Shown: positions 50,068 to 59,904, numbered from the stretch's first letter. The stretch: 64,000 nt of DNA from Labrys okinawensis (GCF_002982075.1 NZ_PUEJ01000014.1:62001-126000); one strand, 5' to 3'. A program made the numbers and translations. Notes: a model not told the origin generated them from the letters alone.

Positions 50068-50379
50068 ATGGCGGTGCGCGTCAGCCGGGTGGGCCTTGTT
50101 TTGGCGGGGCTATATCTCACTTTGGCCGGAGGTTGCCTGGGCGCCGCGATGTATAGTCGCCAGGCCGGCGACATCATCGCATATAAGGGATGGGTTGCGT
50201 TATCGCAGTTAGCGCTAGCGCCAGGATTACTATTTCTGATGATCACAAGGCTTGAAGTTTTAATCAGAAATACTTGGCTAGACAATGTACTCCTTCCGAT
50301 AACGCTGGGGATGTTGTTCTTTTATTTAATTGGATCCTTCTTCGATCGCCCACAAAAGCCTCGCGAACGTCGTACTTAG
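50068..50379 (+). CDS. small hypothetical membrane protein
   Basis: The 103-residue protein has three hydrophobic segments (VGLVLAGLYLTLAGGCLGAAMY, VALSQLALAPGLLFLMIT, VLLPITLGMLFFYLIGSFF) and a basic tail. GAGGAAT precedes the ATG by a good distance, supporting translation. I do not recognise a family. It lies in a lower-GC zone next to tRNA-Phe, so it may be acquired. Confidence 0.55.
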   Translation: MAVRVSRVGLVLAGLYLTLAGGCLGAAMYSRQAGDIIAYKGWVALSQLALAPGLLFLMITRLEVLIRNTWLDNVLLPITLGMLFFYLIGSFFDRPQKPRERRT

Positions 50380-50404
50380 TATTGTGGTGACGGTGCATAT
50401 TATT

Positions 50405-50426
50405 GCGAGCACTTCATTTTGCTCGC
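50405..50426 (+). terminator. hairpin 3' of the small membrane protein gene
   Basis: GCGAGCA and TGCTCGC arms close an 8-nt loop 25 nt after the stop codon; TATTGCG and CGCAATA (50401 and 50434) can form an alternative outer stem. Confidence 0.45.
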
Positions 50427-50499
50427 CCCCACGCGCAATACGATCCAGCCGCATGCACCCGCGGTGTCGTCAGTCAAAATGTAGGAAGGGAAGAGGAGA

Positions 50500-50575
50500 T
50501 GGTGCCTAGGGGCGGAATCGAACCACCGACACTGCGATTTTCAGTCGCATGCTCTACCAACTGAGCTACCTAGGC
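50500..50575 (-). tRNA. tRNA-Phe (anticodon GAA)
   Basis: The 76-nt cloverleaf on the minus strand has the acceptor GCCTAGG paired with CCTAGGC, an encoded CCA, T loop TTCGATT and anticodon loop CTGAAAA on a GCGA/TCGC stem. Confidence 0.95.
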
Positions 50576-50933
50576 ATCCGGCGAGTCAGCCGAGGCCGCC
50601 GCGAGACCGCGGGTGTATAGCCAGCGCCTCCCTGGTTGTCCAGCCCTCTTGCGCGGAAAAAATAAGCCGGCTGCAAAAACACCGGTACGCACGCTGTTCC
50701 CACCGGTACAGATGGTGAAAACTCTCTGAATCATGATTGCCGCCGAACCGGGGCGCCCTTAGTCTTGCAGGCTCGGTGGCCCCTTCCCTGTGCATATCGC
50801 GTGACCTGGGCGTGCCGTCAGTTATCGACTGGGTTCTCCCGCATAACTGACGACACGCCCAGGTCACGCCGGCGCGCTAGCGTGGAAGGGGACCGCCGCA
50901 TAGGCCCAGGGGCGGATAAGAGGGACAGGGAAC
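50576..50933. other. region between tRNA-Phe and the macroglobulin gene
   Basis: No gene is seen in this 358-nt gap. It holds a long inverted repeat (50799-50869) and presumably promoters for both flanking genes. Confidence 0.5.
50799..50869. repeat. 27-bp inverted repeat before the macroglobulin gene
   Basis: Arms at 50799-50825 and 50843-50869 match over 27 bp with one mismatch and a 17-nt loop; GCGTGACCTGGGCGTG begins the first arm. The stem lies 64 bp before the start codon of the macroglobulin gene. No second copy was seen in the window. Confidence 0.8.
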
Positions 50934-53900
50934 ATGGTCAGGCAGGCAGCGCGCCAAGGCGTCTTCGTGCGGTTTTTCTCGGCATTCGTGCTCATGCTCG
51001 CCGTGCTGAGCTGGGTGGCTGCCAGCCCCGCGCAGGCGGCCCCGCGGTTCCAGGTGGATAGCCATTCCTACGCAGCCGACAGCTACAAGGACAGCATCGC
51101 CAAGCTGGCCAAGACCATGAAGAAGAGCGCGCCGCAGCTCCAGGAGGAGCTGAAAGCGGCCATCGGCTCCGACAACGCGCGCAACACCGCTGTGGTGGTG
51201 GAGCAATTCATCGCCCTGTCCCCCAATGACGGTGCGATGTGGAAGCGCCTCGCCGATTTGCTGCTGGTGGCGGAGCCCTTCAACAGCCAGGACGGCTATG
51301 AACTGCCCTACAAGGCGCTCGGCGCCTCCATCAGGGCCTATCAGCTGGCCAAGACGCCGCAGGAGCAGGCCGACGCGCTCAACGACGTCGCCCAAGCCTT
51401 GGTCAAGCGCGAGGACTGGCGTCCGGCCCTCAACGCCTATCGCGCCAGCCTCGATCTGGTCGACAATGCCGAGATCCGTGAAGCCTATGAGGAAGTACGC
51501 AAGGATCACGGCTTCCGCATCACCGACTATACGGTGGAGAGCGACGCGCCGCAGCCGCGCCTGTGCTTCCAGTTCTCCGATCCCCTGAGCAACGCGGTCG
51601 CCGACTACGCGCCCTATTTCAGCCAGGAGCCGGGCCCCGTCTCGGCCGTCACCGTCGACGGCACCAAGCTGTGCGTCGAGGGACTGAAGCATGGCGGGCG
51701 CTACAAGGTCACCGTGCGCCAGGGCCTGCCTTCGGCTGTGGATGAGAGCCTCCTCAAGAACGCCGAGTATGAGATCTATGTGCGCGACCGCCTGCCGTCC
51801 GTGCAGTTCGTCGGCAAGAGCTATGTCCTGCCGCGCACCGGCCAGAACGGCATCCCTCTGGTCTCGGTCAACACCACCCAGGCCAAGCTCGCGCTCTACC
51901 GGGTCGGCGACCGCAGCCTGATCTCGGCGGTGATCGATTCCAATTTCCTCGACCAGATCTACGGTTCCCAGGCCAGCGAGATTGCCCGCACCAAGGGCAA
52001 GAAGGTCTGGGAAGGCACGATGGACCTCACCAGCACGCCGAATCAGGACGTCACCACCGCTTTTCCGGTCGACGAAGCGCTCGGCAAGATCGAGCCTGGC
52101 CTCTATGTGATGACGGCCCACGCCGGCGAAGTGGCGGAGGACGAGGACAGCCAGCTCGCCACGCAGTGGTTCGTGGTCTCCGATCTCGGCCTGTCGACGC
52201 TGAAGGGCAAGGACGGCCTGCACGTCTTCCTGCGTTCGATCGCTTCCGCCGAGCCGCTCGCCGATGTCACGGTGCGCCTGCTCGCCCGCAACAACGAGAT
52301 TCTGGGTTCGGTGAAGACCGGGGCCGATGGCGCCGCCTTCTTCGATGCCGGCCTCACCAAGGGCAATGAGGGCCAGGAGCCAGCCCTCGTGGTGGCCTCA
52401 GACGAGAAGAACGACTACGCCTTCATCGACCTCACCCAGCAGGCCTTCGACCTCACCGATCGCGGGGTCACCGGGCGCGACCCGCCGGGACCGGCCGATG
52501 CCTTCGTCTATGTCGAACGCGGCGTCTATCGGCGCGGCGAAACGGTGCATGCCGCCATCCTGCTGCGCGACGGCAATGCCAATGCCCTGGCCGACGTGCC
52601 CGTCACCATGGTGGTGCAGCGCCCCGACGGCGTCGAATATTCCCGTACCGTGCTGAAGGACCAGGGCGCGGGCGGCCGTACCGCCGATATCGCCATCATT
52701 CCCTCTGCCGCCAGCGGCACCTGGCGCGTCGTCGCCTATACCGATCCTAAGGCGGCGCCGGTCGGCGAGACCACCTTTCTGGTCGAGGACTATGTGCCCG
52801 ATCGCATCGAGTTCGACCTCGCCACCTCCGGCACGCGTATCGACCGCACCAGCGGCGCCAATCTGAAGGTGGACGGCCGCTATCTCTTCGGCGCTCCTGC
52901 CGCCGGCCTCGATATCGAGGGCGACGTCTCGGTCTCCATCGACAGTCAGCCCTTCCCGCAATGGAAGAACTATGCGTTCGGCCTGTCGGACGAAAGCGTC
53001 GACACGGTGCAGAACACCGTCGATGATCTCGCCCAGACCGACGACAAGGGGCACGCCGAATTCACCGTGCCGCTGCCGCAGCTGCCGACGACCACCCGTC
53101 CGCTCAAGGCCAATTTCGTCATCCGCATGAAGGAAGGCGGCGGCCGCGGCGTGGTGCGCAGCGCCTCCCTGTCGATCGCCGCCACCGGCCCGATGCTCGC
53201 CTTGAAGCCCGGCTTCGCCGAAGGCACGGTGCCCGAGGGCCAGCAGGCCCTGTTCGACGCCGTTGCCGTCGATCCCCAGGGCAACCAGGTGGCGGCCAAG
53301 GGCGCGACCTGGACCCTCAAGCGCCTGACCACGACCTATCAGTGGTACAAGAGCAATAATCGCTGGAACTATGAGGCCGTCACCACCGCCCGCAAGGTCA
53401 GCGGCGGCACGGTCGACCTCGCGGCCGACAAGCCCGCCCAGATCTCCGCGCAGGTACAGTGGGGCCAGTACCGTCTCGAAATCTCGGCGGATGGATTGGC
53501 TTCCTCCTCCAGCTCCTTCTATGCGGGCTATTACACCAGCGAGAAGGCGGACACGCCCGACATGCTGCCGGTCGCCCTTGACCAGACCAGCGTCAAGACC
53601 GGCGATACGCTGCAGGTGAAGATCGATGCCCGTTTTGCCGGCAAGGCCTCGGTGCAGGTGGTCGGCGAGAAGCTCTTGTCTTCCACCCTGGTCGACGTGC
53701 CGGAGAAGGGGACGACCGTTCCCGTCACCGTGGGCAAGGACTGGGGCACGGGCGCCTATGTCGTGGTCACCCACTTCCGGCCGATGGACGTTGCCGCCAA
53801 GCGCATGCCGACCCGCGCGATCGGCCTCGCCTGGTTCGGCATCGACCGCAACGAACGCACGCTCAAGGTCACGCTCACGCCGACCGAGCTGATGAAGCCG

Positions 53901-56159
53901 CGCCAGCCTCTCAAGGTGCCGGTGAAGATCGAGGGCCTCGCCGGCGAGAAAGCCTATGTCACCCTGGCGGCCGTCGATGTCGGCATCCTCAACCTGACGG
54001 GCTACAAGCCGCCGGAACCGGAGACGTTCTATTACAGCCAGAAGCGCCTTTCGGCCGAGCTGCATGATCTCTACGGCCAGTTGATCGACGGCATGGAAGG
54101 AGCGAAGGGGCGGATCCGCACCGGCGGCGACGGCGGAGCCAATTTCAACAGCCCCCCGCCGACCCAGGCGCCCCTGGCGCTGTTCTCCGGCCTGGTCGAG
54201 GTCGGTGCCGACGGCACGGCCGAGATCAGCTTCGACATTCCCGCCTTCAATGGTTTGGTGCGGGTGATGGCGGTGGCCTGGACCCCGACCAAGGTCGGCC
54301 ATGGGTCGGCGGACGTCAAAGTGCGCGATCCGGTGGTGATTGCCGGCACCTTGCCGCGCTTCCTTGCGGTGGGCGACCAGTCGCGCTTCCGCCTCGACCT
54401 CGTCAACGCCGAGGCCGCGCCGGGCGACTATACGCTCGCCGTCGACGTGGCGGGGCCGATCGGCGCCCAGCCCTCGGCCCTCTACCAGACCGTGAAGATC
54501 GGGCCCGTAGGCTCGCGCACGCCGGTGAACATTCCCATTACCGCGAACGGCATCGGCACCGGCAAGCTGGTCGCCACCCTGGCGGGGCCGGGTAATGTCG
54601 CCATCGACCAGAGCTTCACCCTCGGCGTTCTGCCGGCCAATCCGCCGGTGACGCGCCGCACGATCCAGACCATCGCCGCCAATGGCGGCGGCATCACCGT
54701 CAGTGCCGACCTCGTCTCCGACATGGTTCCCGGCACCGGCGCGGTCTCGCTTTCGGTGGGGCCGTTCAGCGCCCTCGACGTGCCCGGCCTGCTGCGCGAT
54801 CTCGATCGCTATCCCTATGGCTGCTCGGAACAGCTCGTCAGCCGCGCGCTGCCCTTGCTCTATCTCAGCGAGCTCGGCGGCAATGCCATCGATCTCGACG
54901 GCACGGTGAAGGAGCGCCTGGGCGATACGGTGCAGCGCCTGCTCGCACGCCAGGATTCGAACGGCGCCTTCGGTCTGTGGAATGCCGATAGCGGCGAGTT
55001 GTGGCTGTCGGCCTATGTCACCGACTTCCTGCTGCGCGCCCGCGAGAAGGGCTTCGCGGTGCCGGAGCTGGCGCTCAACCAGGCGGTCGACTATCTGCGC
55101 AACCGTGTCGGCAACGCGCCCGACGTGGAAGAGGGCAAGGGCGAGGACGTCGCCTATGCCCTCTACACGCTGGCCCGGGCGGGCAGGGCGCCGGCGGGCG
55201 ATCTGAAATATCTCGCCGACACCAAGATCGGCCAGTTCGGCAGCGCCATGGCGCGGGCCCAGATCGCTGCTGCCCTCGGCATGCTCGGCGACAAATCGCG
55301 GGCCGGCGAGGCGTTCGGCTCGGCTGCCGAGGCGCTCCAGAAGGAGACCAGCGATACCAGCCTGGCCTATCGCAATTACGGCTCGCCGCTGCGCGATGCC
55401 GCGGCGGTGGTGGCGCTTGCCGGTGACGGCAATGCCGGCCTGCCGGTGATCAAGGCGGCGCTCAAAGTCATCACCGATGCGCGATCGAGATCCCGTTATG
55501 CCTCGACCCAGGAGATGACCTGGATGGTGCTCGCGGCTCGCAGCGTCGCTGACCAGGCCCGTTCCCTCAAGCTGACCGTCGATGGCTCGGAACAGCAGGG
55601 CGCGTTCTACAAGGTCTATCGCGGCGAGGCCCTCAAGACCCCGCATTCCGTCTCCAACCCCGGCACTTCGGCCCTGCAGGCTGTGGTTGCGGTTTCCGGC
55701 TCGCCCGTCGTGCCCGAGCCCGCCGCCAATAACGGCATGAACCTGACGAGGAGCTATTTCTCGCTCGACGGCAAGGCCGTGGATCCCACGCAGGTGAAGC
55801 AGAACACCAGGCTGGTTGTGGTGTTGAGCGCCAGCCGCAGCGGCGACAACCAGACCGGCAACTTCCTGCTCGTCGACCGGCTGCCCGCCGGCTTCGAGAT
55901 CGAGAATCCGAATCTGGTCGTCACCGGCGAGACCGGCAGCATGTCCTGGCTCAAGGATCTCACCGAGGTGACCCATTCGGAGTTCCGCGACGACCGCTTC
56001 GTCGCCGCGTTCACCGACCAGGCCGCCAAGGTTGCCTATGTCGTCCGCGCGGTAGCGCCCGGCCGCTACATCCTGCCCGGCACGACGGTGGAGGATATGT
56101 ATCAGCCTGAGCGCAATGCCACGCTGGCCACCGGCATGCTGACGGTGACGGAGAAATGA
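50934..56159 (+). CDS. bacterial alpha-2-macroglobulin (YfhM-type)
   Basis: The 1741-residue periplasmic protein traps proteases. It has a signal peptide (MVRQAARQGVFVRFF ... SPAQA, cut near residue 36), but no lipobox cysteine, unlike E. coli YfhM. After an N-terminal TPR-like helical region (about residues 70-180) come repeated macroglobulin beta-sandwich domains. The thioester motif is intact in YPYGCSEQLVSRALPLL (CSEQ at about residue 1300), inside the terpenoid-cyclase-like domain, so it can covalently bind targets. The gene precedes pbpC, the conserved yfhM-pbpC pair that couples protease defence with peptidoglycan repair. Confidence 0.94.
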   Translation: MVRQAARQGVFVRFFSAFVLMLAVLSWVAASPAQAAPRFQVDSHSYAADSYKDSIAKLAKTMKKSAPQLQEELKAAIGSDNARNTAVVVEQFIALSPNDGAMWKRLADLLLVAEPFNSQDGYELPYKALGASIRAYQLAKTPQEQADALNDVAQALVKREDWRPALNAYRASLDLVDNAEIREAYEEVRKDHGFRITDYTVESDAPQPRLCFQFSDPLSNAVADYAPYFSQEPGPVSAVTVDGTKLCVEGLKHGGRYKVTVRQGLPSAVDESLLKNAEYEIYVRDRLPSVQFVGKSYVLPRTGQNGIPLVSVNTTQAKLALYRVGDRSLISAVIDSNFLDQIYGSQASEIARTKGKKVWEGTMDLTSTPNQDVTTAFPVDEALGKIEPGLYVMTAHAGEVAEDEDSQLATQWFVVSDLGLSTLKGKDGLHVFLRSIASAEPLADVTVRLLARNNEILGSVKTGADGAAFFDAGLTKGNEGQEPALVVASDEKNDYAFIDLTQQAFDLTDRGVTGRDPPGPADAFVYVERGVYRRGETVHAAILLRDGNANALADVPVTMVVQRPDGVEYSRTVLKDQGAGGRTADIAIIPSAASGTWRVVAYTDPKAAPVGETTFLVEDYVPDRIEFDLATSGTRIDRTSGANLKVDGRYLFGAPAAGLDIEGDVSVSIDSQPFPQWKNYAFGLSDESVDTVQNTVDDLAQTDDKGHAEFTVPLPQLPTTTRPLKANFVIRMKEGGGRGVVRSASLSIAATGPMLALKPGFAEGTVPEGQQALFDAVAVDPQGNQVAAKGATWTLKRLTTTYQWYKSNNRWNYEAVTTARKVSGGTVDLAADKPAQISAQVQWGQYRLEISADGLASSSSSFYAGYYTSEKADTPDMLPVALDQTSVKTGDTLQVKIDARFAGKASVQVVGEKLLSSTLVDVPEKGTTVPVTVGKDWGTGAYVVVTHFRPMDVAAKRMPTRAIGLAWFGIDRNERTLKVTLTPTELMKPRQPLKVPVKIEGLAGEKAYVTLAAVDVGILNLTGYKPPEPETFYYSQKRLSAELHDLYGQLIDGMEGAKGRIRTGGDGGANFNSPPPTQAPLALFSGLVEVGADGTAEISFDIPAFNGLVRVMAVAWTPTKVGHGSADVKVRDPVVIAGTLPRFLAVGDQSRFRLDLVNAEAAPGDYTLAVDVAGPIGAQPSALYQTVKIGPVGSRTPVNIPITANGIGTGKLVATLAGPGNVAIDQSFTLGVLPANPPVTRRTIQTIAANGGGITVSADLVSDMVPGTGAVSLSVGPFSALDVPGLLRDLDRYPYGCSEQLVSRALPLLYLSELGGNAIDLDGTVKERLGDTVQRLLARQDSNGAFGLWNADSGELWLSAYVTDFLLRAREKGFAVPELALNQAVDYLRNRVGNAPDVEEGKGEDVAYALYTLARAGRAPAGDLKYLADTKIGQFGSAMARAQIAAALGMLGDKSRAGEAFGSAAEALQKETSDTSLAYRNYGSPLRDAAAVVALAGDGNAGLPVIKAALKVITDARSRSRYASTQEMTWMVLAARSVADQARSLKLTVDGSEQQGAFYKVYRGEALKTPHSVSNPGTSALQAVVAVSGSPVVPEPAANNGMNLTRSYFSLDGKAVDPTQVKQNTRLVVVLSASRSGDNQTGNFLLVDRLPAGFEIENPNLVVTGETGSMSWLKDLTEVTHSEFRDDRFVAAFTDQAAKVAYVVRAVAPGRYILPGTTVEDMYQPERNATLATGMLTVTEK

Positions 56160-56220
56160 GGCGAGGGCCGTGCTATACCCTTCCCCTCGAGGGGAGGGTG
56201 AAGTCGGAGACTACCCCGCC

Positions 56221-58341
56221 ATGACCGCCCGGCGCGTCCATATTCTCTGCGCGTTTCTGTTTACGGCTGTCATTGCCGTGAACGCCGGCGGCTTTGCGCT
56301 GTCGGAGGCGCTCCGGCGCCTTGGCCCGGTGCCGCTGGGCGAAAGCGTGACCTATTCGCCCCTGGTGGTGGACCGCGACGGCAAGCTGCTGCGCCCCTTC
56401 ACCACGGCGGACGGCTATTGGCGCCTGCCGGCCAGGCCGGAGGAGGTCGACCGGCGCTTCCTGTCTATGCTGGTCGCTTACGAAGACAAGCGCTTCTATT
56501 CCCATCACGGCATCGATCCGGTGGCGATGGTCCGCGCCGCCTGGCAGATGCTGAGCCGGGGGCACATCGTTTCCGGCGGCTCGACCCTGACCATGCAGGT
56601 TGCCCGCCTGCTCGAGCCGCGTCCCGATCGCACTTTCGCGGACAAGGCGGCGGAAATGATCCGCGCCGTCCAGATCGAGAACCGGCTGAGCAAGGAGCAG
56701 ATCCTCGGCCTCTATCTGGCGCTGGCGCCCTATGGCGGCAATCTGGAGGGAACACGGGCCGCGTCGCTGGCCTATTTCGGCAAGGAACCCAAGCGTCTTT
56801 CGACGGCGGAGGCGGCGATGCTGGTGGCCTTGCCGCAGGCCCCTGAATCGCGCCGCCCGGACCGGGCCCCCGCCGCGGCCAAGGCAGCCCGAAACCGGGT
56901 GCTGCGGCTTCTCGCCGGCAAGGGCGTGCTGCATCCCGACCAGGCCGAGGCCGCCACGCTGGAGGCAGCACCGCAGGGGCGTAAGCCCTTCCCGATCCTG
57001 GCCGCCCATGTCGCCGAACGGCTGGTGCGCCAGGACCTCGTTCGTCAGGTCCAGGCCGGCAGAAGCGAGCCCAATCCGGTGGTGACGACCACGATTGCGC
57101 GCTTCCTGCAGGAGCAGCTCGAGAACCTGGCTCGCGAGCGAGCGACCGCCTTGGGCGGCGGCGTCTCGGTTGCCATCGTCGCCGTCGACAATGCCAGCGG
57201 AGAGGTGAGGGCACATGTCGGCGGCGTCGGCTATTTCGACAAGGCGAGGGCCGGGCAGATGGATCTGGCCGAATCCTCGCGCTCGCCGGGCTCCACCCTC
57301 AAGCCGTTCATCTACGGCCTTGCCTTCGAGGATGGCCTCGCCCATCCCGAGACGCTGGTGGATGATCGTCCCGCCCGTTTCGGGGTCTACAAGCCCGAGA
57401 ATTTCGACGATGCCTTCCAGGGCACCGTCACCATGCGCCGCGCCCTGCAGCAATCCCTCAATGTGCCGGCGGTGATGCTGCTCAATTCGATCGGGCCGAA
57501 CCGGCTGATCGCACGCATGAAGAATGCCGGCGCCGAGCCATCCCTGCCGCCCGACGCGGTGCCAGGGCTTGCCGTCGGCCTCGGCGGCGCCGGCGTCAAG
57601 CTCACCGATCTCGCCACCCTTTACCTTGCGCTGGCCCGTGACGGAGAGGCGCTGCCGCTGATCTGGCGACCGCAGGACCGGTCGATCGGCGCGCAGCCCC
57701 ATCGCCTGTTCGAGAAGGCCGCGGCCTGGCAGGTCGGCAATGTCCTGATCGGCGCGCCGCCGCCGGAGAACGCGGTGGGCGGCAAGATCGCCTACAAGAC
57801 CGGCACGTCCTATGGTTATCGCGATGCCTGGGCGGTCGGGTTCGACGGCGCCAACACGGTCGCCGTCTGGGTCGGGCGGCCCGATGGGGCGCCCGTCTCG
57901 GATCTCGTCGGCCGCAAGGCTGCCGCTCCCATCCTGTTCGATGCCTTCCAGCGCATCGGCGAGAAGCGCGTGCCGCTCAAGCCTCCGCCATCCGGCGTGG
58001 TGTTCGCGCGGACCTCCGAACTGCCGCCGGCCTTGCAGCGCTTCCGTCCCGGCGCGTTGCCCGAAATTGCCGCCGCTGGTTCGGGCGATGCCCCGCTGGT
58101 GATTTCCTTTCCGCCCGATGGCGCCCGGGTCGAGGTTTCCGGGGGACAGCCGGATGCCGCTTTGGCTCTCAAGGCGATGGGGGGCGCGCCGCCCTTCACC
58201 TGGCTCGCCGACGGCCTGCCGATCGTGATCGGCGAAGAACGGCGCGAGGCTGTCTGGGACAAGCCCGGCAAGGGCTTTGCCCGCCTCTCGGTGATCGATG
58301 CCAGAGGGCATACGGCCAGTGTGCAGATCAGGCTGGATTGA
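56221..58341 (+). CDS. pbpC: penicillin-binding protein 1C
   Basis: The 706-residue bifunctional enzyme has an N-terminal membrane anchor (residues 5-24), a GT51 transglycosylase domain with EDKRFYSHHGIDP (about residue 87) and GGSTLTMQVARLL, and a transpeptidase domain with SPGSTLKP (catalytic Ser about 356), SLN and YKTGTSYGYRDAW (about 526). A C-terminal BiPBP_C domain (LVISFPPDGARVEVSGG onwards) identifies PBP1C. The ATG at 56221 starts 61 nt after the macroglobulin gene; the frame is open to 56170. It acts in the periplasm on peptidoglycan. Confidence 0.95.
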   Translation: MTARRVHILCAFLFTAVIAVNAGGFALSEALRRLGPVPLGESVTYSPLVVDRDGKLLRPFTTADGYWRLPARPEEVDRRFLSMLVAYEDKRFYSHHGIDPVAMVRAAWQMLSRGHIVSGGSTLTMQVARLLEPRPDRTFADKAAEMIRAVQIENRLSKEQILGLYLALAPYGGNLEGTRAASLAYFGKEPKRLSTAEAAMLVALPQAPESRRPDRAPAAAKAARNRVLRLLAGKGVLHPDQAEAATLEAAPQGRKPFPILAAHVAERLVRQDLVRQVQAGRSEPNPVVTTTIARFLQEQLENLARERATALGGGVSVAIVAVDNASGEVRAHVGGVGYFDKARAGQMDLAESSRSPGSTLKPFIYGLAFEDGLAHPETLVDDRPARFGVYKPENFDDAFQGTVTMRRALQQSLNVPAVMLLNSIGPNRLIARMKNAGAEPSLPPDAVPGLAVGLGGAGVKLTDLATLYLALARDGEALPLIWRPQDRSIGAQPHRLFEKAAAWQVGNVLIGAPPPENAVGGKIAYKTGTSYGYRDAWAVGFDGANTVAVWVGRPDGAPVSDLVGRKAAAPILFDAFQRIGEKRVPLKPPPSGVVFARTSELPPALQRFRPGALPEIAAAGSGDAPLVISFPPDGARVEVSGGQPDAALALKAMGGAPPFTWLADGLPIVIGEERREAVWDKPGKGFARLSVIDARGHTASVQIRLD

Positions 58342-58478
58342 TACTCGGCTCTCGTAAGGGATCAATGACCTAGGACCAGGTTTTTCACCCGGGACCATAA
58401 TATTCCTGTCAAGATGCGGGCCTAGCCTTGGACGCAGCACATTCCAATGATTGGCAGAAATACATTTCCGGGAGAAGC

Positions 58479-59639
58479 GTGGTGAAGGCAGGGCGTTATG
58501 TGATCAAGCAAGGCGACACCTTGTGGGGGATCGCCGGCCGTTACTATGGAAATCCGGTGCGCTGGCCGGAGATCTATGCCTATAACAATGAGCCGGCTGT
58601 CGTCGCCAAGACCGGACACGGCATCGTCAATCCCGATCTCATCAAGGCCGGGCAGGTGATCTACCTGCCGAAGCAGCATCGCCGCGTGGTTTTGCGCGGT
58701 ACGTCGACGACAGGCCCGGCTCTGACGGCGAAGCCCCAGCCGGCCAACCCGCCCGTATCTGGCTCGCCCACGCCTGCTCCTGCCCCGACAAGGGCCGGCA
58801 CGAACCCGTCCCATCCTGTGCGCACACCGCCCGATGCCGGAAGCAACCCGGCAGCCAGGACGCTCGCGAACAATTTCGGTTTCGGCTACCAGCTTGACGA
58901 CCTGCCGATCATCGAGATCAAGGGCAATGGCTTCTCGGCCAAAGTCAAGCTGAAGGGGGCGATCTTCCTGCAGCCGACCGACAAGGTGCCGCTTCTCGTC
59001 TACAGCAATAAAGGGCTGGAGTCGCAGGCGCGCCAGCAGACCTCGACGGTGCTTGGCGAATTGGTGTCCGGCGGCAAGTTGAGCTGGGACCGCAAATCCA
59101 ACAGTGTTACCTATGAATGCCAGCTGACCCTGCGAGCCAACGCGCATTCGCCGGGCGCCCAGTTTTCGGCCGGGATTTCGAGCACGGGCGAGCCGGTGCT
59201 CAAGGCGACGCTCGCCTATCCGCGCCTGACCGGGCGTATCCGCGACTATGTCTATGTCGCCGGCGAGTTCAAGGTCGAGATCGAGCTGAAGCCGGATCAG
59301 CATCTGCGCCCACCGCTGCCCGAGCCGGTGCTGGCGCCGAGCTATCGCCCGGTTCCCGATGCGACGCGGGTGTGGCGACCCCAGCCCGTGCACAGCGATC
59401 GCAGGTCGCCCTCGTCCCCGGAGCCGTCTTCGGGCATTCATTGGGGCAAGGCAACGGTGGCCATCGTCGGTGCCGTGGTGATTGTCGGCTTGACCTTGCT
59501 CGAGGATGCGGCGACCGCTGGGGGCGGCGTGGCCGATGATCCCGCGAGCTTCGCAGCAGCCGGCGCCCTGCTGCGCTGGGGGTTGCGCCGGGCGGCCGTG
59601 CAGGCGCCGGCACGATTGGCGCCGGCGCTGGCCTATTGA
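58479..59639 (+). CDS. LysM-domain protein with C-terminal membrane segment
   Basis: The 386-residue protein starts near VVKAGRYVIKQGDTLWGIAGRYYGNPVRWPEIYAYN, a LysM domain (about residues 4-60), then has a Pro-rich linker, a beta-rich domain (residues about 130-290) and one hydrophobic helix (TVAIVGAVVIVGLTLL, about 325). There is no signal peptide. LysM binds N-acetylglucosamine in peptidoglycan, so the protein probably crosses or reaches the envelope by the C-terminal helix; this is inference. GTG at 58479 or 58482 follows GGAGAA; a TTG at 58428 lacks a site. Confidence 0.6.
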   Translation: MVKAGRYVIKQGDTLWGIAGRYYGNPVRWPEIYAYNNEPAVVAKTGHGIVNPDLIKAGQVIYLPKQHRRVVLRGTSTTGPALTAKPQPANPPVSGSPTPAPAPTRAGTNPSHPVRTPPDAGSNPAARTLANNFGFGYQLDDLPIIEIKGNGFSAKVKLKGAIFLQPTDKVPLLVYSNKGLESQARQQTSTVLGELVSGGKLSWDRKSNSVTYECQLTLRANAHSPGAQFSAGISSTGEPVLKATLAYPRLTGRIRDYVYVAGEFKVEIELKPDQHLRPPLPEPVLAPSYRPVPDATRVWRPQPVHSDRRSPSSPEPSSGIHWGKATVAIVGAVVIVGLTLLEDAATAGGGVADDPASFAAAGALLRWGLRRAAVQAPARLAPALAY

Positions 59640-59703
59640 GAACGATCGAACTTTCCGATTTTCGAGCACGAAATGCGTTCTTCGATGCGGTTTCAGGACC
59701 TAC

Positions 59704-59735
59704 GGGCCGGGCAGCAACGCTGACCGGCCCTTTTC
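59704..59735 (+). terminator. terminator after the LysM gene
   Basis: GGGCCGG and CCGGCCC arms form a 7-bp stem with a 13-nt loop, followed by TTTTC, 64 nt after the stop codon. Confidence 0.8.
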
Positions 59736-59904
59736 TTGTTGTCGGTGCGTCAATCAAGATTGCGTGTTAGACAGGGGCGAGTCAGGCAAGAACGGTTCGG
59801 CCATCGAATGATGGAGCTGCGGACGCGCCTTTGCGATCCCGCCCAATCAAGCAAAGCGGGTACAGTCGGAAAGACTGCTTTGCCTGGTGTTTGTAATGCC
59901 GTGT

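Noticed and set aside
52398..55976. A 1192-codon minus-strand frame inside the macroglobulin gene
   Set aside because: The sense strand encodes a recognisable macroglobulin throughout; the antisense frame has no ribosome site or family signal.
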